Source of the DNA: Martinezella tropici
Lineage (GTDB): Bacteria; Pseudomonadota; Alphaproteobacteria; Rhizobiales; Rhizobiaceae
Assembly (NCBI GenBank): GCA_000799755.1
Contig: JUHI01000024.1
Span: 37,561 to 101,560 of the forward strand
Direction: 5' to 3'
DNA length: 64,000 nucleotides
Both the position numbers and the translations under genes were made by a program. Positions 54,008-63,207 of the stretch are shown here, piece by piece. The notes under the pieces were generated by a model, which made no database searches, was not told the DNA's origin, and worked only from the letters and a program-made list of their open reading frames with translations. Numbering within the stretch: position 1 is the first letter of the stretch; every line of letters starts with the position of its first letter.

Positions 54008-56377
54008 ATGCGAGATCTCCACCCGCCAACCGCCGGAATACGGCCAATTTCGGCGAGCGTCGTGCGCTATCCGGGCATTCCTGTGCTGCCGGGCGATACC
54101 GAACGCTATCGCTGCAAAGGTGGCGGATCGCTCGTCGTGCGCGTCGAACCCGGTGACCGTATCACGGTCACCGATAGCGAAGGCGGGCAGGTCTGCGAGC
54201 TCACTTTCTTGGATGAGAAGGGCCGCTTTCAATCCGCAGGATTGGGGTCGGCCTTCACCGGCGAAGCAACCGGCCTGAAGGCCATCCTTTCGTCCGGCAA
54301 TGATAGCGCTTCTCGCGTGAAAGCGGCGCTGGAGCGGCGTGGCGCCGATCTAGCCTCTGCGGCGGCGCTACACCTCTTCGGCGCGTCATCGCCAGCGGGC
54401 AGCACGGCGGAATTCACCATCGCCATCAAGGGCCTGCTTGTCGCCTGTGCGCCGGGAACGGCCATGTCGCCGGAGGCGCAGGATACGGCGACGCCCATCG
54501 AGGTCAGGATACGTCGCACGGCGATCCTGCGCGACTATACGTCCGCGCTGCCTGAACCGCTCGCCGATCCGATCGAAGACATCCGCATCAAGGCGGCGAC
54601 CGCCTCGGCCTATTTCGTCCGTGCCGGCGAATATATCCAGATCATTGATGTCTATGGCCGGCAATGTACCGACTTCCAGGCCTTTTCCGCCCGCAAGGTC
54701 GACAAGGGTCTCGATCTCGCGCTCGATTCCACCGTGACCCGCACCCTGCTCGGCCGCAGCTACCCGATGCCCGGCCTTCCTTCCAAGGCCTTCGACCGTG
54801 ATTTCGAGCCTCTTATAGAAATCATGCAGGACACGGTCGGCCGACATGACGCTTTCGCCACCGCCTGCAATTCTCGCTATTACGACGACATGGGCTATCC
54901 CGGCCATGTCAACTGCACCGACAATTTCAACGCGGCACTCGCGCCCTATGGGATTGCCGGCCGCAAGGGCTGGGAAGCGCTGAATTATTTCTACAACACC
55001 AACATCGATCACAATAACCAGCTCTATCTCGACGAGCCTTGGTCGAGACCGGGCGACTACGTCCTGATGCGCGCGCTGACGGATCTCGTCTGCGTTTCCT
55101 CTTCCTGTCCCGACGATATCGACGCGGCCAACGGATGGGACCCGACCGACATTCACGTCCGCACCTTCTCCGGCAAAGAAAAATTCACACGAGCGGTGGC
55201 CTATCGCATGACCCCTGACGCCGACCCCGAACTGACGCGCGAAACCGCGTTTCACCCGCGCCTCTCCGCCATGACACGCGACTATACCGAATATCGCGGC
55301 TTCTGGCTGCCGAACCGCTTCTCCTCGGAGGGGCCCGTCGAGGAATACTGGGCCTGTCGCGAACGCGCCGTCGTCATCGACCTCTCGCCGCTCCGCAAAT
55401 TCGAGGTCACCGGACCGGATGCGGAAGAGCTTCTGCAATATTGCCTGACCCGCGACGTGCGCAAGCTGTCGCCCGGCCAGGTCGTCTACACCGCTATGTG
55501 CTACGAGCATGGCGGCATGATCGACGACGGCACGCTGTTCCGCCTCGGGGACAAGAATTTCCGCTGGATCGGCGGCGACGACTATAGCGGCATCTGGCTG
55601 CGTGAGCAGGCCGAGAAAAAGGGCTTCAAGGCCTGGGTGCGCTCTTCCACAGACCAGATGCACAATATTGCCCTGCAAGGTCCGAAGAGCCGCGATATTT
55701 TGAAAGAGATCATCTGGACGGCTCCCCGCCAGCCGACGATCAGCGAACTCGAATGGTTCCGCTTCGCGGTAGGCCGTATCGGCCATTTCGAGGGTGCGCC
55801 CGTCGTGGTGTCGCGTACCGGCTATACCGGCGAACTCGGTTATGAAATCTTCTGCCATCCGAAGGATGCGACTACCGTCTTCGACGCAGTCTGGAAGGCT
55901 GGCGAACCCCATGGGCTGAAACCGATGGGCCTGGAGGCACTGGACATGGTGCGCATCGAGGCCGGCCTCGTCTTTGCCCATCACGAATTCGACGACCAGA
56001 CCGATCCCTTCGAAGCCGGCATCGGCTTCACCGTGCCATTGAAATCCAAGCAGGACGATTTCATCGGTCGCGATGCATTGATCAGGCGAAAGGAACATCC
56101 GCGTCACCTGATGGTTGGCCTCGACATCGAAGCCAACGAAGCCGTCGGACATGGCGATTGCATTCATATCGGCCGGGCGCAGATCGGTGTGATCACCAGT
56201 GCTACGCGATCACCGATCCTTGGCAAGACCATTGCGCTTGCCCGCGTCGACGTCACCCATGCTGCCGTCGGCACCAGGGTCGAGATCGGCAAGCTCGACG
56301 GTCAGCAGAAGCGGCTTCCGGCCGTTATCGTGCCGCTGTCCCACTACGATCCACAGAAGACGAGGCCGCGCGCTTAA
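54008..56377 (+). CDS. tdm: Trimethylamine-N-oxide demethylase (DUF1989-GcvT fusion)
   Basis: A 789-residue cytoplasmic enzyme with two parts. After a first DUF1989-like stretch (about 15-190), the Zn-binding DUF1989 domain (about 195-395) has the cysteines Cys287 (ACNSRYYDD), Cys303 (HVNCTDN), and Cys362/Cys367 (VCVSSSCPDD), which hold the metal in known Tdm proteins. The C-terminal half (about 410-785) is a GcvT-type folate-binding domain (QYCLTRDVRKLSPGQVVYTAMC and RTGYTGELGYEIFC). Tdm converts TMAO to dimethylamine and formaldehyde, and the folate domain traps the formaldehyde as methylene-THF. The start at 54008 has GAGAGG upstream. It is divergent from an APC permease. Confidence 0.88.
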   Translation: MRDLHPPTAGIRPISASVVRYPGIPVLPGDTERYRCKGGGSLVVRVEPGDRITVTDSEGGQVCELTFLDEKGRFQSAGLGSAFTGEATGLKAILSSGNDSASRVKAALERRGADLASAAALHLFGASSPAGSTAEFTIAIKGLLVACAPGTAMSPEAQDTATPIEVRIRRTAILRDYTSALPEPLADPIEDIRIKAATASAYFVRAGEYIQIIDVYGRQCTDFQAFSARKVDKGLDLALDSTVTRTLLGRSYPMPGLPSKAFDRDFEPLIEIMQDTVGRHDAFATACNSRYYDDMGYPGHVNCTDNFNAALAPYGIAGRKGWEALNYFYNTNIDHNNQLYLDEPWSRPGDYVLMRALTDLVCVSSSCPDDIDAANGWDPTDIHVRTFSGKEKFTRAVAYRMTPDADPELTRETAFHPRLSAMTRDYTEYRGFWLPNRFSSEGPVEEYWACRERAVVIDLSPLRKFEVTGPDAEELLQYCLTRDVRKLSPGQVVYTAMCYEHGGMIDDGTLFRLGDKNFRWIGGDDYSGIWLREQAEKKGFKAWVRSSTDQMHNIALQGPKSRDILKEIIWTAPRQPTISELEWFRFAVGRIGHFEGAPVVVSRTGYTGELGYEIFCHPKDATTVFDAVWKAGEPHGLKPMGLEALDMVRIEAGLVFAHHEFDDQTDPFEAGIGFTVPLKSKQDDFIGRDALIRRKEHPRHLMVGLDIEANEAVGHGDCIHIGRAQIGVITSATRSPILGKTIALARVDVTHAAVGTRVEIGKLDGQQKRLPAVIVPLSHYDPQKTRPRA

Positions 56378-56397
56378 GGACGCAGCAGCTCCGCAGA

Positions 56398-57219
56398 TCA
56401 CGTTTTACCGAGTCGAGATTCCAGCCAGTCAACGGCAAACGCGGTGATTGACGGAGCGTCGACCAAGACGCTACTGGCCTCCCCGACAACGCCACGTGCC
56501 CCTTCGCCTGTTGCTAGAAATTCCTCAACGATTGTCGCGAAATAGCCCTCTTCGAGGCTCGGCACAACCGGGTTGGCGGTATCGTATTCCTCCGTCATCC
56601 GCCACTCGGGGCCAGAAGCAGCCACGAAGGGCACTTCATAGCGACGGATGCGCTTCCCGGGAATCCGCGCGATATGCTCAGCATGATGGAGCAAGGTCAT
56701 CGTATCCAACGGTGCTCCCGTCATTAAAACCTTCCCCTTCAGGGCAATGAGCTTTGCCAATGGAGATTTTTGTCCATAGCCGTAGTCGAGAGGATGGTCA
56801 GCGGTGATCCAAACCGCCTGTTCTCCGATAGCAGTTACCGATGCGGCCGGATTGCCACTTCGAACAGCACCCGGCGTGGTGCGGAGAAATTCGGGAAAAA
56901 CTCCATTCGAACGAATAGCGCGAGAGGTCCGTGGGTCGAAAGGAAGAACGTGAGAACGCCACATGCTGAGAACATAGCCGCTTTCATCCAAAAGCTCGTC
57001 GTAGCCTGAATTCCAATCAGTATAAGCAACAATGGTTCCCGTTGGCCCCACCGTATCAACAAGCGCCCTAATGAATGTATCTGGCCCATCAAGCAGGCGT
57101 CCAACTTTACTCATTGCCGCGTGAACCATCACGGTGTCGCCCGAACACAATCCAATGCGCTGCAGGTCCTCTTGCAAAGAACAATGAGTTCTAAATGGAG
57201 CACTTCTGCTTTCTAACAC
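56398..57219 (-). CDS. Aminoglycoside 3-N-acetyltransferase family protein
   Basis: A 273-residue protein of the AAC(3) antibiotic-resistance fold. Family stretches are LCSGDTVMVHAAMSKVGRLL near residue 25, GTIVAYTDWNSGYDELLDESG, DPRTSRAIRSNGVFPEFLRT and the active-site region DHPLDYGYGQKSPLAKLIAL then VLMTGAPLDTMTLLHHAEHIA. It uses acetyl-CoA to modify an amine. The GTG start at 57219 is the only one that fits; the 5' end is more AT-rich than neighbouring genes, a hint of transfer. It interrupts the methylamine cluster and converges with tdm. Whether it gives drug resistance is unknown; chromosomal members often act on other amines. Confidence 0.85.
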   Translation of the reverse strand: MLESRSAPFRTHCSLQEDLQRIGLCSGDTVMVHAAMSKVGRLLDGPDTFIRALVDTVGPTGTIVAYTDWNSGYDELLDESGYVLSMWRSHVLPFDPRTSRAIRSNGVFPEFLRTTPGAVRSGNPAASVTAIGEQAVWITADHPLDYGYGQKSPLAKLIALKGKVLMTGAPLDTMTLLHHAEHIARIPGKRIRRYEVPFVAASGPEWRMTEEYDTANPVVPSLEEGYFATIVEEFLATGEGARGVVGEASSVLVDAPSITAFAVDWLESRLGKT

Positions 57220-57304
57220 CGCTCTATTGCTCCCAGGGCTGATCGCCGACTGCGATTCAAATAAATGTCAGGCAATTAGAAACAAGATTACATCGCAACA
57301 AAAT

Positions 57305-57913
57305 CTAATCAGCCCTTTTCTGTGCAATTGTAATGGCGCGTGCAGCTTCTTCCGAGGAGTTTGCAAGCGAGCGCATTTCGGCCGCCAGCACAGCAAAGCC
57401 CGATCCTGCCGTCCCCGCCCTCGCGGCTTCGATGCCGGCATTGACTGCCAGCAGCTTCAGGTAGCGCAGAGACTGCAGGATCTCGTTGGTCTTGGATGCC
57501 GTGACCCGCATACCGGCGGTCTGCTCGTCGAGGCGCTGATACAAGGTTTCGACGTTCAGGATGCTGCCCTCGAGATACAAGAGCTCTCCGGCCTCGTCCC
57601 AAACGCCGCCGCCGGTCTCCGTCACCCAGACAAGATGTCCGCCGCGGTGGCGAATGCGATATTCCATCGTCCAGTCGGTGCGCGCTTCCAGCGCCTTGCC
57701 GACAAGCTCATCCATGAGCGGAACGTCCTCCTCATACATGATCGACGTGAAAGTTCGTACACGATTGCCGACGATCTCGTCGGCCGGATAACCGAAGACG
57801 CGTTCAATGCCGTCGGTCATGTCAAGCATCGTATAGTTTTCATCTGCCCGGCAGCGATAAAGGAAGCCGGCCATGCGACCGAGAACGCTTGTCTGAAAAT
57901 CCATGAAGGCCAT
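57305..57913 (-). CDS. Soluble PAS protein with half a chemoreceptor signalling hairpin
   Basis: A 202-residue cytoplasmic protein. The N-terminal PAS domain (about 15-135) has FLYRCRADENYTMLDMTDGIERVFGYPADEIVGN and the PAC-like DWTMEYRIRHRGGHLVWV. Then a helix leads into the chemoreceptor tip sequence (about 155-200; YLKLLAVNAGIEAARAGTAGSGFAVLAAEMRSLANSSEEAA), where the standard read is LLALNAAIEAARAGE. Normally the hairpin continues into a second antiparallel helix and a C-terminal tail; here the gene stops just after the tip. No transmembrane segment is seen. Such half-receptors may sense a ligand or redox state and bind other receptors or CheW. It lies between an AAC(3) gene and the dmm-tmm operon. 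Confidence 0.8.
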   Translation of the reverse strand: MAFMDFQTSVLGRMAGFLYRCRADENYTMLDMTDGIERVFGYPADEIVGNRVRTFTSIMYEEDVPLMDELVGKALEARTDWTMEYRIRHRGGHLVWVTETGGGVWDEAGELLYLEGSILNVETLYQRLDEQTAGMRVTASKTNEILQSLRYLKLLAVNAGIEAARAGTAGSGFAVLAAEMRSLANSSEEAARAITIAQKRAD

Positions 57914-57957
57914 GCCCGAAGAGAGGGTTGCGGATGAACTCGTTTTGTCTCAACGCA

Positions 57958-58003
57958 CAAAAGGGCCGGCAAGGGTGGCTGTTCGCCACCCTTGCCGGTT
58001 AGG
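57958..58003 (-). terminator. Strong terminator of the gcvT-dmm-tmm operon
   Basis: CCGGCAAGGGTGGC (57966-57979) and GCCACCCTTGCCGG (57985-57998) form a perfect 14-bp stem with a 5-base loop, followed on the minus strand by CCCTTTTG. It ends transcription from tmm, 24 bp after its stop codon, before the PAS gene. Confidence 0.85.
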
Positions 58004-58021
58004 TGGGGAAATGACCGCGGA

Positions 58022-59359
58022 TCAATTGCGCAGATATTCCTCCATCGAATCGTCAAGCGCGTCGACCCAGGGTGTGTGATGTGTCGGCGACATGGTGCCG
58101 GTCATCAACGAGCGATAGGCGTTGTCGCGGAAGCCCATGATATTTTCCGCCTTGTGGTGCTCCCATTCCATGAAGGTCTTATTCGTGCCCTCGATGTCGA
58201 AGCTCGGATAGTCGGTCTCGGCGAGCAATTCCTTCACGTAGTCGCCCTGATACCAGATCATCTGCTCGGCATCCTCGAGCGTCTCCTCGCGGGCGCGCCA
58301 TTTGTCGAAATTCGCCTGCAGCTCGGCTTCCGGCGGCAGCTTGATGCGGCCCATGATGACATCGCGCGCCCACCAGGCCTGCACGTCGAACATGTTGAAG
58401 GTGTAGAACTGATCCTGCATGCCGATATAGAAGAGTTGCGGATTCTTGTCGAAGATCACGCCCTTGTAGAGATGATCGGCCCAGAGGCGGTTTGCCGTCC
58501 TCAGGCGCAGATCATCCGGCAGGAACGGGAAGTGATGCTGATAGCCGGTGCAGAGGATCAGCGCATCGACCTCCTTCGACGAGCCGTCAAGGAAATGAGC
58601 CGTCTTATTCTCAAGCCGCGTCAGCAGCGGCCGTTCCTCGAAATTGGCAGGCCATTTGAAGCCCATCGGCTTGGAGCGATAGCTTGTCGTGACGGATTTC
58701 GCCCCGTATTTCCAGCATTGCGAACCGATATCCTCGGCCGAGTAGCTGCGGCCGACAAGCAGGACGTCCTTGCCCTTGAACTCGACTGCATCGCGGAAGT
58801 CATGCGCATGCAGCACCCGGCCGTTAAAGGTCTTTACGCCTTCGAAATAAGGTACGTTCGGCGTTGAGAAATGACCCGACGCAACGACGACATAGTCGAA
58901 CTCCTCGTCATACATCCGATCCTGCGTGCGATCATGCGCCGTCACGGTGAACTTCTTCGTGGCATCGTCGAAACGCACCATGCGCACCGGCGTGCTGAAG
59001 CGCACCCATTTGCGGACATCAGCCTTGTCGACGCGGCCCTTGATGTAGTCCCAAAGCACGGCGCGCGGCGGATAGGAGGCGATCGGCTTGCCGAAATGCT
59101 CCTCGAAGGAATAATCGGCAAATTCCAGGCATTCCTTCGGACCGTTCGACCAGAGATAGCGGTACATGCTGCCATGAACAGGTTCGCCATATTCGTCAAG
59201 GCCCGTGCGCCAGGTATAATTCCAAAGGCCGCCCCAGTCCGCCTGCTTCTCGTAACAGACAACTTCAGGGATATCAGCGCCCTTCTTTGCAGCCGATTGG
59301 AAGGCCCGCAGCTGGGCAAGGCCCGAAGGGCCGGCACCGATAACGGCAACTCGTGTCAT
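58022..59359 (-). CDS. tmm: Trimethylamine monooxygenase (flavin-containing)
   Basis: A 445-residue bacterial FMO that oxidises trimethylamine to TMAO with FAD, NADPH and oxygen. The FAD-binding motif GAGPSGLAQ is at residues 8-16. The FMO identifying pattern appears around FNGRVLHAHDFRD, followed by the NADP site VLLVGRSYSAEDIGSQ. The Tmm-specific segments RPLLTRLENKTAHFLDGSSKEVDALILCTGYQHHFPFLPDDLRL (split), MFDVQAWWARDVIMGRIKLP and SFDIEGTNKTFMEWEHHKAENIMGFRDNAYRSLMTGTMSP are visible. Gene order (DUF3445, PDR/VanB, DmmA, GcvT-like upstream) makes methylamine oxidation the certain context. It is the last gene of the operon before a terminator. Confidence 0.92.
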   Translation of the reverse strand: MTRVAVIGAGPSGLAQLRAFQSAAKKGADIPEVVCYEKQADWGGLWNYTWRTGLDEYGEPVHGSMYRYLWSNGPKECLEFADYSFEEHFGKPIASYPPRAVLWDYIKGRVDKADVRKWVRFSTPVRMVRFDDATKKFTVTAHDRTQDRMYDEEFDYVVVASGHFSTPNVPYFEGVKTFNGRVLHAHDFRDAVEFKGKDVLLVGRSYSAEDIGSQCWKYGAKSVTTSYRSKPMGFKWPANFEERPLLTRLENKTAHFLDGSSKEVDALILCTGYQHHFPFLPDDLRLRTANRLWADHLYKGVIFDKNPQLFYIGMQDQFYTFNMFDVQAWWARDVIMGRIKLPPEAELQANFDKWRAREETLEDAEQMIWYQGDYVKELLAETDYPSFDIEGTNKTFMEWEHHKAENIMGFRDNAYRSLMTGTMSPTHHTPWVDALDDSMEEYLRN

Positions 59360-59427
59360 GTCGCATTCCCCTTCTCGATTGTATCGATATTCTTATTGCA
59401 TGCGGTCGTTTGGTGCGGCTTGAAGCC

Positions 59428-60468
59428 TCAGTCCGGGAAGATGCCGGCACTGGTCGGAGCCCCGTCGTCATAGGTCGAAAGCCAGTCGATCGTGGTCTGA
59501 CGGAACCGTGTCAGGCCCTTATAGTCGATGAGCTCGGGCGGGAGTGTGCGCAGCACGCGCGGGAAGCGGCGCGCCCATTTCGGCACGGTGACGAGCTCGT
59601 CCATATTCATCAGATAGCAGCGGATGACGAAGAGAATGGCGTTCGAGCGCGGCAGGCGCCAAAGGCTCTGCAACTCCACGCGCAGGTGCACCTTCTCGCC
59701 GACATTTTCCGGCGTGACGCTCGTGCGGTCAGGTCCCCATTTCGGGTAGTTTTCGGGGCTGGTATCGAGGCGGGGATTGATCGTCATCGTCCAGTTGAAC
59801 CGCCGTGTCGGCTTGCCTTGCTGCAGGTTCAAGAGGAATTTGAGCGCGCGGTCGAAGACGCCGATCTGATGGGCAAGCGGCACCGGCCCGTGCCATTCCA
59901 TGAAGTTCATGCCAATGTCGAAATCGAGCGACCAGTCCGCCTGGGTCGTCACCATGCCGGCATCCATCCACAGATTGCCGTCGCGCTGGTCGACGATGCA
60001 GAAATCGCCCTGTGCCTGCCGGGTGATGTATTCGAAGGGCTCGTAAGGCAGCGTCGACGCATCGCCGAATGTAAAGGTGTCGTCAATGCCGAGGGGACGG
60101 TTGATCCAGCGCCACTGATCGCCGTTCTTGGTGAGCGTGAAATGTTCGGGATAGCCGGCTGCCTGCTCCTCCATCAGGAGCTCCAGCGTATCCCATTGCG
60201 CCGTCATCATGTGCGGCAGCGCCTGGTAGCGCAGGGGATCTTCCTTCAGCACCAGCGCCCGGTCGCGCATCTCGGCGACATAGTGCTCATCGACATCGAT
60301 CAGGCTTTCGAAGACCGTGTTCTTCTGACCTTTCACATGCGGTTCCATATTGACGGCGTACATGTACTCGTCGCGGTCGAACGGGAACGGAAAGCGCCGG
60401 ATGTTCTCCGGACTGTTGCGATAGCTGAAATCGTCGCGAAACGTTTCCTGCTTGAATGCGATAGCCAT
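59428..60468 (-). CDS. Heme-dependent oxidative N-demethylase (DUF3445), dimethylamine monooxygenase catalytic subunit
   Basis: A 346-residue protein of the DUF3445 / HODM family. The stretches EHFTLTKNGDQWRWINRPLGIDDTFTFGD and FCIVDQRDGNLWMDAGMVTTQADWSLDFDIGMNFMEWHGPVP (each split here) are typical, with LRTLPPELIDYKGL near the end. Such proteins bind heme and demethylate secondary amines together with a ferredoxin-type reductase and a DmmA-family subunit, both encoded next door. The expected reaction is dimethylamine to methylamine plus formaldehyde. The gene starts 27 bp after the reductase stop and ends 68 bp before tmm. Confidence 0.85.
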   Translation of the reverse strand: MAIAFKQETFRDDFSYRNSPENIRRFPFPFDRDEYMYAVNMEPHVKGQKNTVFESLIDVDEHYVAEMRDRALVLKEDPLRYQALPHMMTAQWDTLELLMEEQAAGYPEHFTLTKNGDQWRWINRPLGIDDTFTFGDASTLPYEPFEYITRQAQGDFCIVDQRDGNLWMDAGMVTTQADWSLDFDIGMNFMEWHGPVPLAHQIGVFDRALKFLLNLQQGKPTRRFNWTMTINPRLDTSPENYPKWGPDRTSVTPENVGEKVHLRVELQSLWRLPRSNAILFVIRCYLMNMDELVTVPKWARRFPRVLRTLPPELIDYKGLTRFRQTTIDWLSTYDDGAPTSAGIFPD

Positions 60469-60495
60469 ATCCGCTCTCCTGTTCCGGCCGGACGC

Positions 60496-61461
60496 CTAGA
60501 GGTCGAGATGCAATGCGCTCCCCTCGAAACGGGAGACGCAGATCATCACCTTTCGGCCCGAAGCCTTTTCTTCATCGTTCAGATAGACGTCATTATGCAG
60601 AAGCTTGCCGTTACAGACGGCAACGCCGGTCTCGCACTGGCCGCAAGCACCGCCGCGACAGAGAAACGGCGGATCGACACCGGCAGCTTCGATCGCCTCC
60701 AGCATGCTTTCATGATGGCCGACATGGACGGTCCTGCCCGATCTAGTCAGCACGATCGAGAAAGGCTTGCCGGGCTGCGACGACAGGAAGCGTTCCGAAT
60801 GCAGGTTCTGCTCCGGCCAGCCGGCCTCGATACCGGTCCTCAGCACGCCGTCGATCATGCCGGCGGGTCCGCACACATAGAGATGCGTACCGAGCGGCTG
60901 GCTTTCGAGCAGGCGCGCGACGGGGATGAAATTGCGATCTGCATCGCAATAGATCTTCACCCGCTGCGAGCCGTATTGTTCGACAAGCTCGCGACAATAA
61001 GCGCCGCGATCGAGCGAACGCACCGCATAATGCAGCTCGAAATTGGCACCTTCGCGCGAGAACTGCTGCATCATGGCGATGAAAGGGGTGATGCCGATGC
61101 CACCGGCAATCAAGAGATGCTTGCGGCCGCGCCAGTCCGGCTGGAAGAGATTGACGGGATAGCTGACTTTCAGTTCGTCGCCCTCCCTCACCTTTTCATG
61201 CATGAAGGCGGAGCCACCGCGCGATTCCTCGACGCGGAGCACGCTGATCTCATAGGCCGAGCAATCATGCGGCGGCGACATCAAAGAATAGGCGTTGCGA
61301 CGCACGTGCCCTTCGTCGTTCATCGAGACGATGACGTGGGCGCCGCCCGAGAAATACGGCATCGGCTCGCCGTCTAGACGCACAAAGCGGAAGCGCTTGA
61401 TGCGCTCGGCGACCGGCGTCACCTTCGCGACACGAACAGGAATTTCTGTACCACCGCTCAC
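60496..61461 (-). CDS. PDR/VanB family oxidoreductase, reductase subunit of dimethylamine monooxygenase
   Basis: A 321-residue iron-sulfur flavoprotein. An N-terminal flavin-binding domain (about 15-110; RNAYSLMSPPHDCSAYEISV is the FMN site) is followed by an NAD(P)-binding domain (about 110-225; LIAGGIGITPFIAMMQ) and a plant-type 2Fe-2S ferredoxin domain at the C terminus (CRGGACGQCETGVAVC, four cysteines). It passes electrons from NAD(P)H to the DUF3445 heme. GTG 61461 overlaps the DmmA-family stop codon (GTGA), which decides the start and rules out the longer in-frame open frame to 61578. Confidence 0.9.
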   Translation of the reverse strand: MSGGTEIPVRVAKVTPVAERIKRFRFVRLDGEPMPYFSGGAHVIVSMNDEGHVRRNAYSLMSPPHDCSAYEISVLRVEESRGGSAFMHEKVREGDELKVSYPVNLFQPDWRGRKHLLIAGGIGITPFIAMMQQFSREGANFELHYAVRSLDRGAYCRELVEQYGSQRVKIYCDADRNFIPVARLLESQPLGTHLYVCGPAGMIDGVLRTGIEAGWPEQNLHSERFLSSQPGKPFSIVLTRSGRTVHVGHHESMLEAIEAAGVDPPFLCRGGACGQCETGVAVCNGKLLHNDVYLNDEEKASGRKVMICVSRFEGSALHLDL

Positions 61462-62063
61462 AGGAACAACTCCTCGGTATCGGGCGCGCTGCCTGGTTCC
61501 TCCGCATCGATATTGACGCCTTGGAAAGCGCCGAGGCGGCGCGAGTAATGATCGCGCACCAGAAGCGGAAGCCCGCAATGACTACAGGCAAACGGACTTT
61601 GCGTCACATCTTCGGTGATGCCCTTGCAGTGTACGCATTGCACCCGGCGGGCAAGCGAACCGCGATGCTCCGTCACAATCGAGGCGTGATCCATGCCCAG
61701 ATCCAATGCCACCATCATAGCCTGGCCGATAAAACCCTCGGTGCCGGCAATATAGAGCCGCGTGCCCATGTGAGCCGTCGACAGTGACCCTCTCAGGCGG
61801 AAGAGCAGGGTCGAGATCGTTGGCGCCGTAAAAAACATATCGGCACCGAGCTTGCGCAGCATCTCGTCTCTGCCCGTCCCTTGCGAACCGCGGGCAACAT
61901 AGAGGATTTCGCTGCGTGACAGCGCGACATCATCGAACGTAGATCCTTGGTCGAGGAGGGCATTGGCCCCCTCGCCTTCCAGCGCAAACAGATGCCGCCG
62001 GGCGTGCGGCTGAATGGAAAGACCCTTATAGACCGGTCGGCTCTTTATGCCTTCGACAAGCAT
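61458..62063 (-). CDS. DmmA family dimethylamine monooxygenase subunit
   Basis: A 201-residue protein with a C-terminal zinc-ribbon (about 155-185; CVHCKGIT, then CSHCGLPLL). The N-terminal part (about 20-150) looks like an NAD(P)-binding or ferredoxin-reductase-like domain (ILYVARGSQGTGRDEML, LYIAGTEGFIGQAMMVALD). This matches DmmA-family subunits found with DUF3445 and PDR/VanB proteins. Its role is structural or in electron transfer. ATG 62063 has AAGGAGG upstream; the stop overlaps the reductase start. Confidence 0.85.
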   Translation of the reverse strand: MLVEGIKSRPVYKGLSIQPHARRHLFALEGEGANALLDQGSTFDDVALSRSEILYVARGSQGTGRDEMLRKLGADMFFTAPTISTLLFRLRGSLSTAHMGTRLYIAGTEGFIGQAMMVALDLGMDHASIVTEHRGSLARRVQCVHCKGITEDVTQSPFACSHCGLPLLVRDHYSRRLGAFQGVNIDAEEPGSAPDTEELFL

Positions 62064-62073
62064 GAGCGCCTCC

Positions 62074-63207
62074 TTAGCCGATAGCCGTCCTCTTCTTCTT
62101 TTCCGGATCGTCGAACGGCAGCGTATGGGCAATCGCGCTCGCCTTGAGGCTCTTGCCGCGCACTTCAAGTTTCGTGCCCTGAACGGCCTTGTCAACATCG
62201 AGACGGGCGATCGCCATCGATTTCTTCGTCAAGGTCGAATAGCAGGGGCAGGTAATCACGCCGACCTTTTTGCCCTCGGCAAAGACCTCATCGCCGAGAT
62301 CGGCCGGGCTATCGGCATCGATCAGCATGCCGAAGATCTTGAAGCGCTCTTTACCCTTGAGCCGCGCGTGCTCTTCAGCACCGCGAAAACCGGTCTTGCC
62401 GGGGCTGACGGTAAAGTCGAGGCCAAGCTCCCAAAGACTGTCGCCGGGCGGCTGATCAGCGAAGGGGTACATCTGCGAGTTATCATAGGGGTAGAAAAGC
62501 AGGTAGCTTTCGACGCGCAGCATATCGAGAACGCTGAAGCAGCAGGGAATGATCCCCATCTCTTCGCCTTCGGCGACGATGCGATCCCAGACCATCGGCG
62601 CATCCTGGCCACGCACGAAGATCTCGTAGCCGCGCTCGCCGGTATAGCCGGTGCGCGAGATCATCACAGGCGCGCCGAACAGCGTCGTCTGCATGTGATG
62701 GAAGTATTTGAGGTCGCGAATGCCGGGCACATATTTGGCGAGATAGTCGACAGCGACCGGACCCTGCAGCGACAGATCGTGCAGATCATCGTCGAAGAGG
62801 ACGGCGCAGTTGCGGCCGGCAGCCTGTTTGAGCACTTCCTCATGGCCCGAGCCCGAACCATGTACCAGCATGAAGGAATTCGGGCCGGTGCGGTAGACGA
62901 TGCAATCGTCGGTGAAGTAGCCGCGGTCATTGAGCATTGCGGCATAGACCGAGCGGCCAGGATAGATCTTGGACATGTCGCGGGTGGTGATATAGTCGAG
63001 CACGGCAATGGCGTGCGGCCCGACGAGATGCACCTTTTTCAGGCCGGAAACGTCCATGATGCCGGCCCTGGTGCGGATCGCGACATGTTCCTGCGACATG
63101 TCCTTGTCGTAGGTCCAGGCGGTTCCCATGCCGCTCCAGTCCTCGAGTTTCGATCCGAGAGCACGGTGCCGGTCCGCCAAGGCGGAGAAACGCCATGATA
63201 ATGCCAT
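62074..63207 (-). CDS. GcvT-like aminomethyltransferase family protein (folate-dependent)
   Basis: A 377-residue GcvT-type protein. The folate-binding pattern is GVFDVSGLKKVHLVGPHAIAVLDYI-like at about residues 45-75, followed by RTGYTGERGYEIFVRG and the C-terminal barrel domain. It is similar in kind to the C-terminal half of Tdm. In the cluster it should transfer the formaldehyde released by the dimethylamine monooxygenase to tetrahydrofolate, sparing the cell from free formaldehyde. It is upstream of the DmmA-family gene (10 bp gap) and downstream of folD, which would then oxidise the methylene group. ATG 63207 has GAGGGA upstream. Confidence 0.88.
   Translation of the reverse strand: MALSWRFSALADRHRALGSKLEDWSGMGTAWTYDKDMSQEHVAIRTRAGIMDVSGLKKVHLVGPHAIAVLDYITTRDMSKIYPGRSVYAAMLNDRGYFTDDCIVYRTGPNSFMLVHGSGSGHEEVLKQAAGRNCAVLFDDDLHDLSLQGPVAVDYLAKYVPGIRDLKYFHHMQTTLFGAPVMISRTGYTGERGYEIFVRGQDAPMVWDRIVAEGEEMGIIPCCFSVLDMLRVESYLLFYPYDNSQMYPFADQPPGDSLWELGLDFTVSPGKTGFRGAEEHARLKGKERFKIFGMLIDADSPADLGDEVFAEGKKVGVITCPCYSTLTKKSMAIARLDVDKAVQGTKLEVRGKSLKASAIAHTLPFDDPEKKKRTAIG

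Noticed and set aside
61462..61578. Longer N terminus for the PDR/VanB reductase
   Set aside because: The extra Arg-rich sequence lies inside the DmmA-family gene; GTG 61461 with a GTGA overlap is the natural start.
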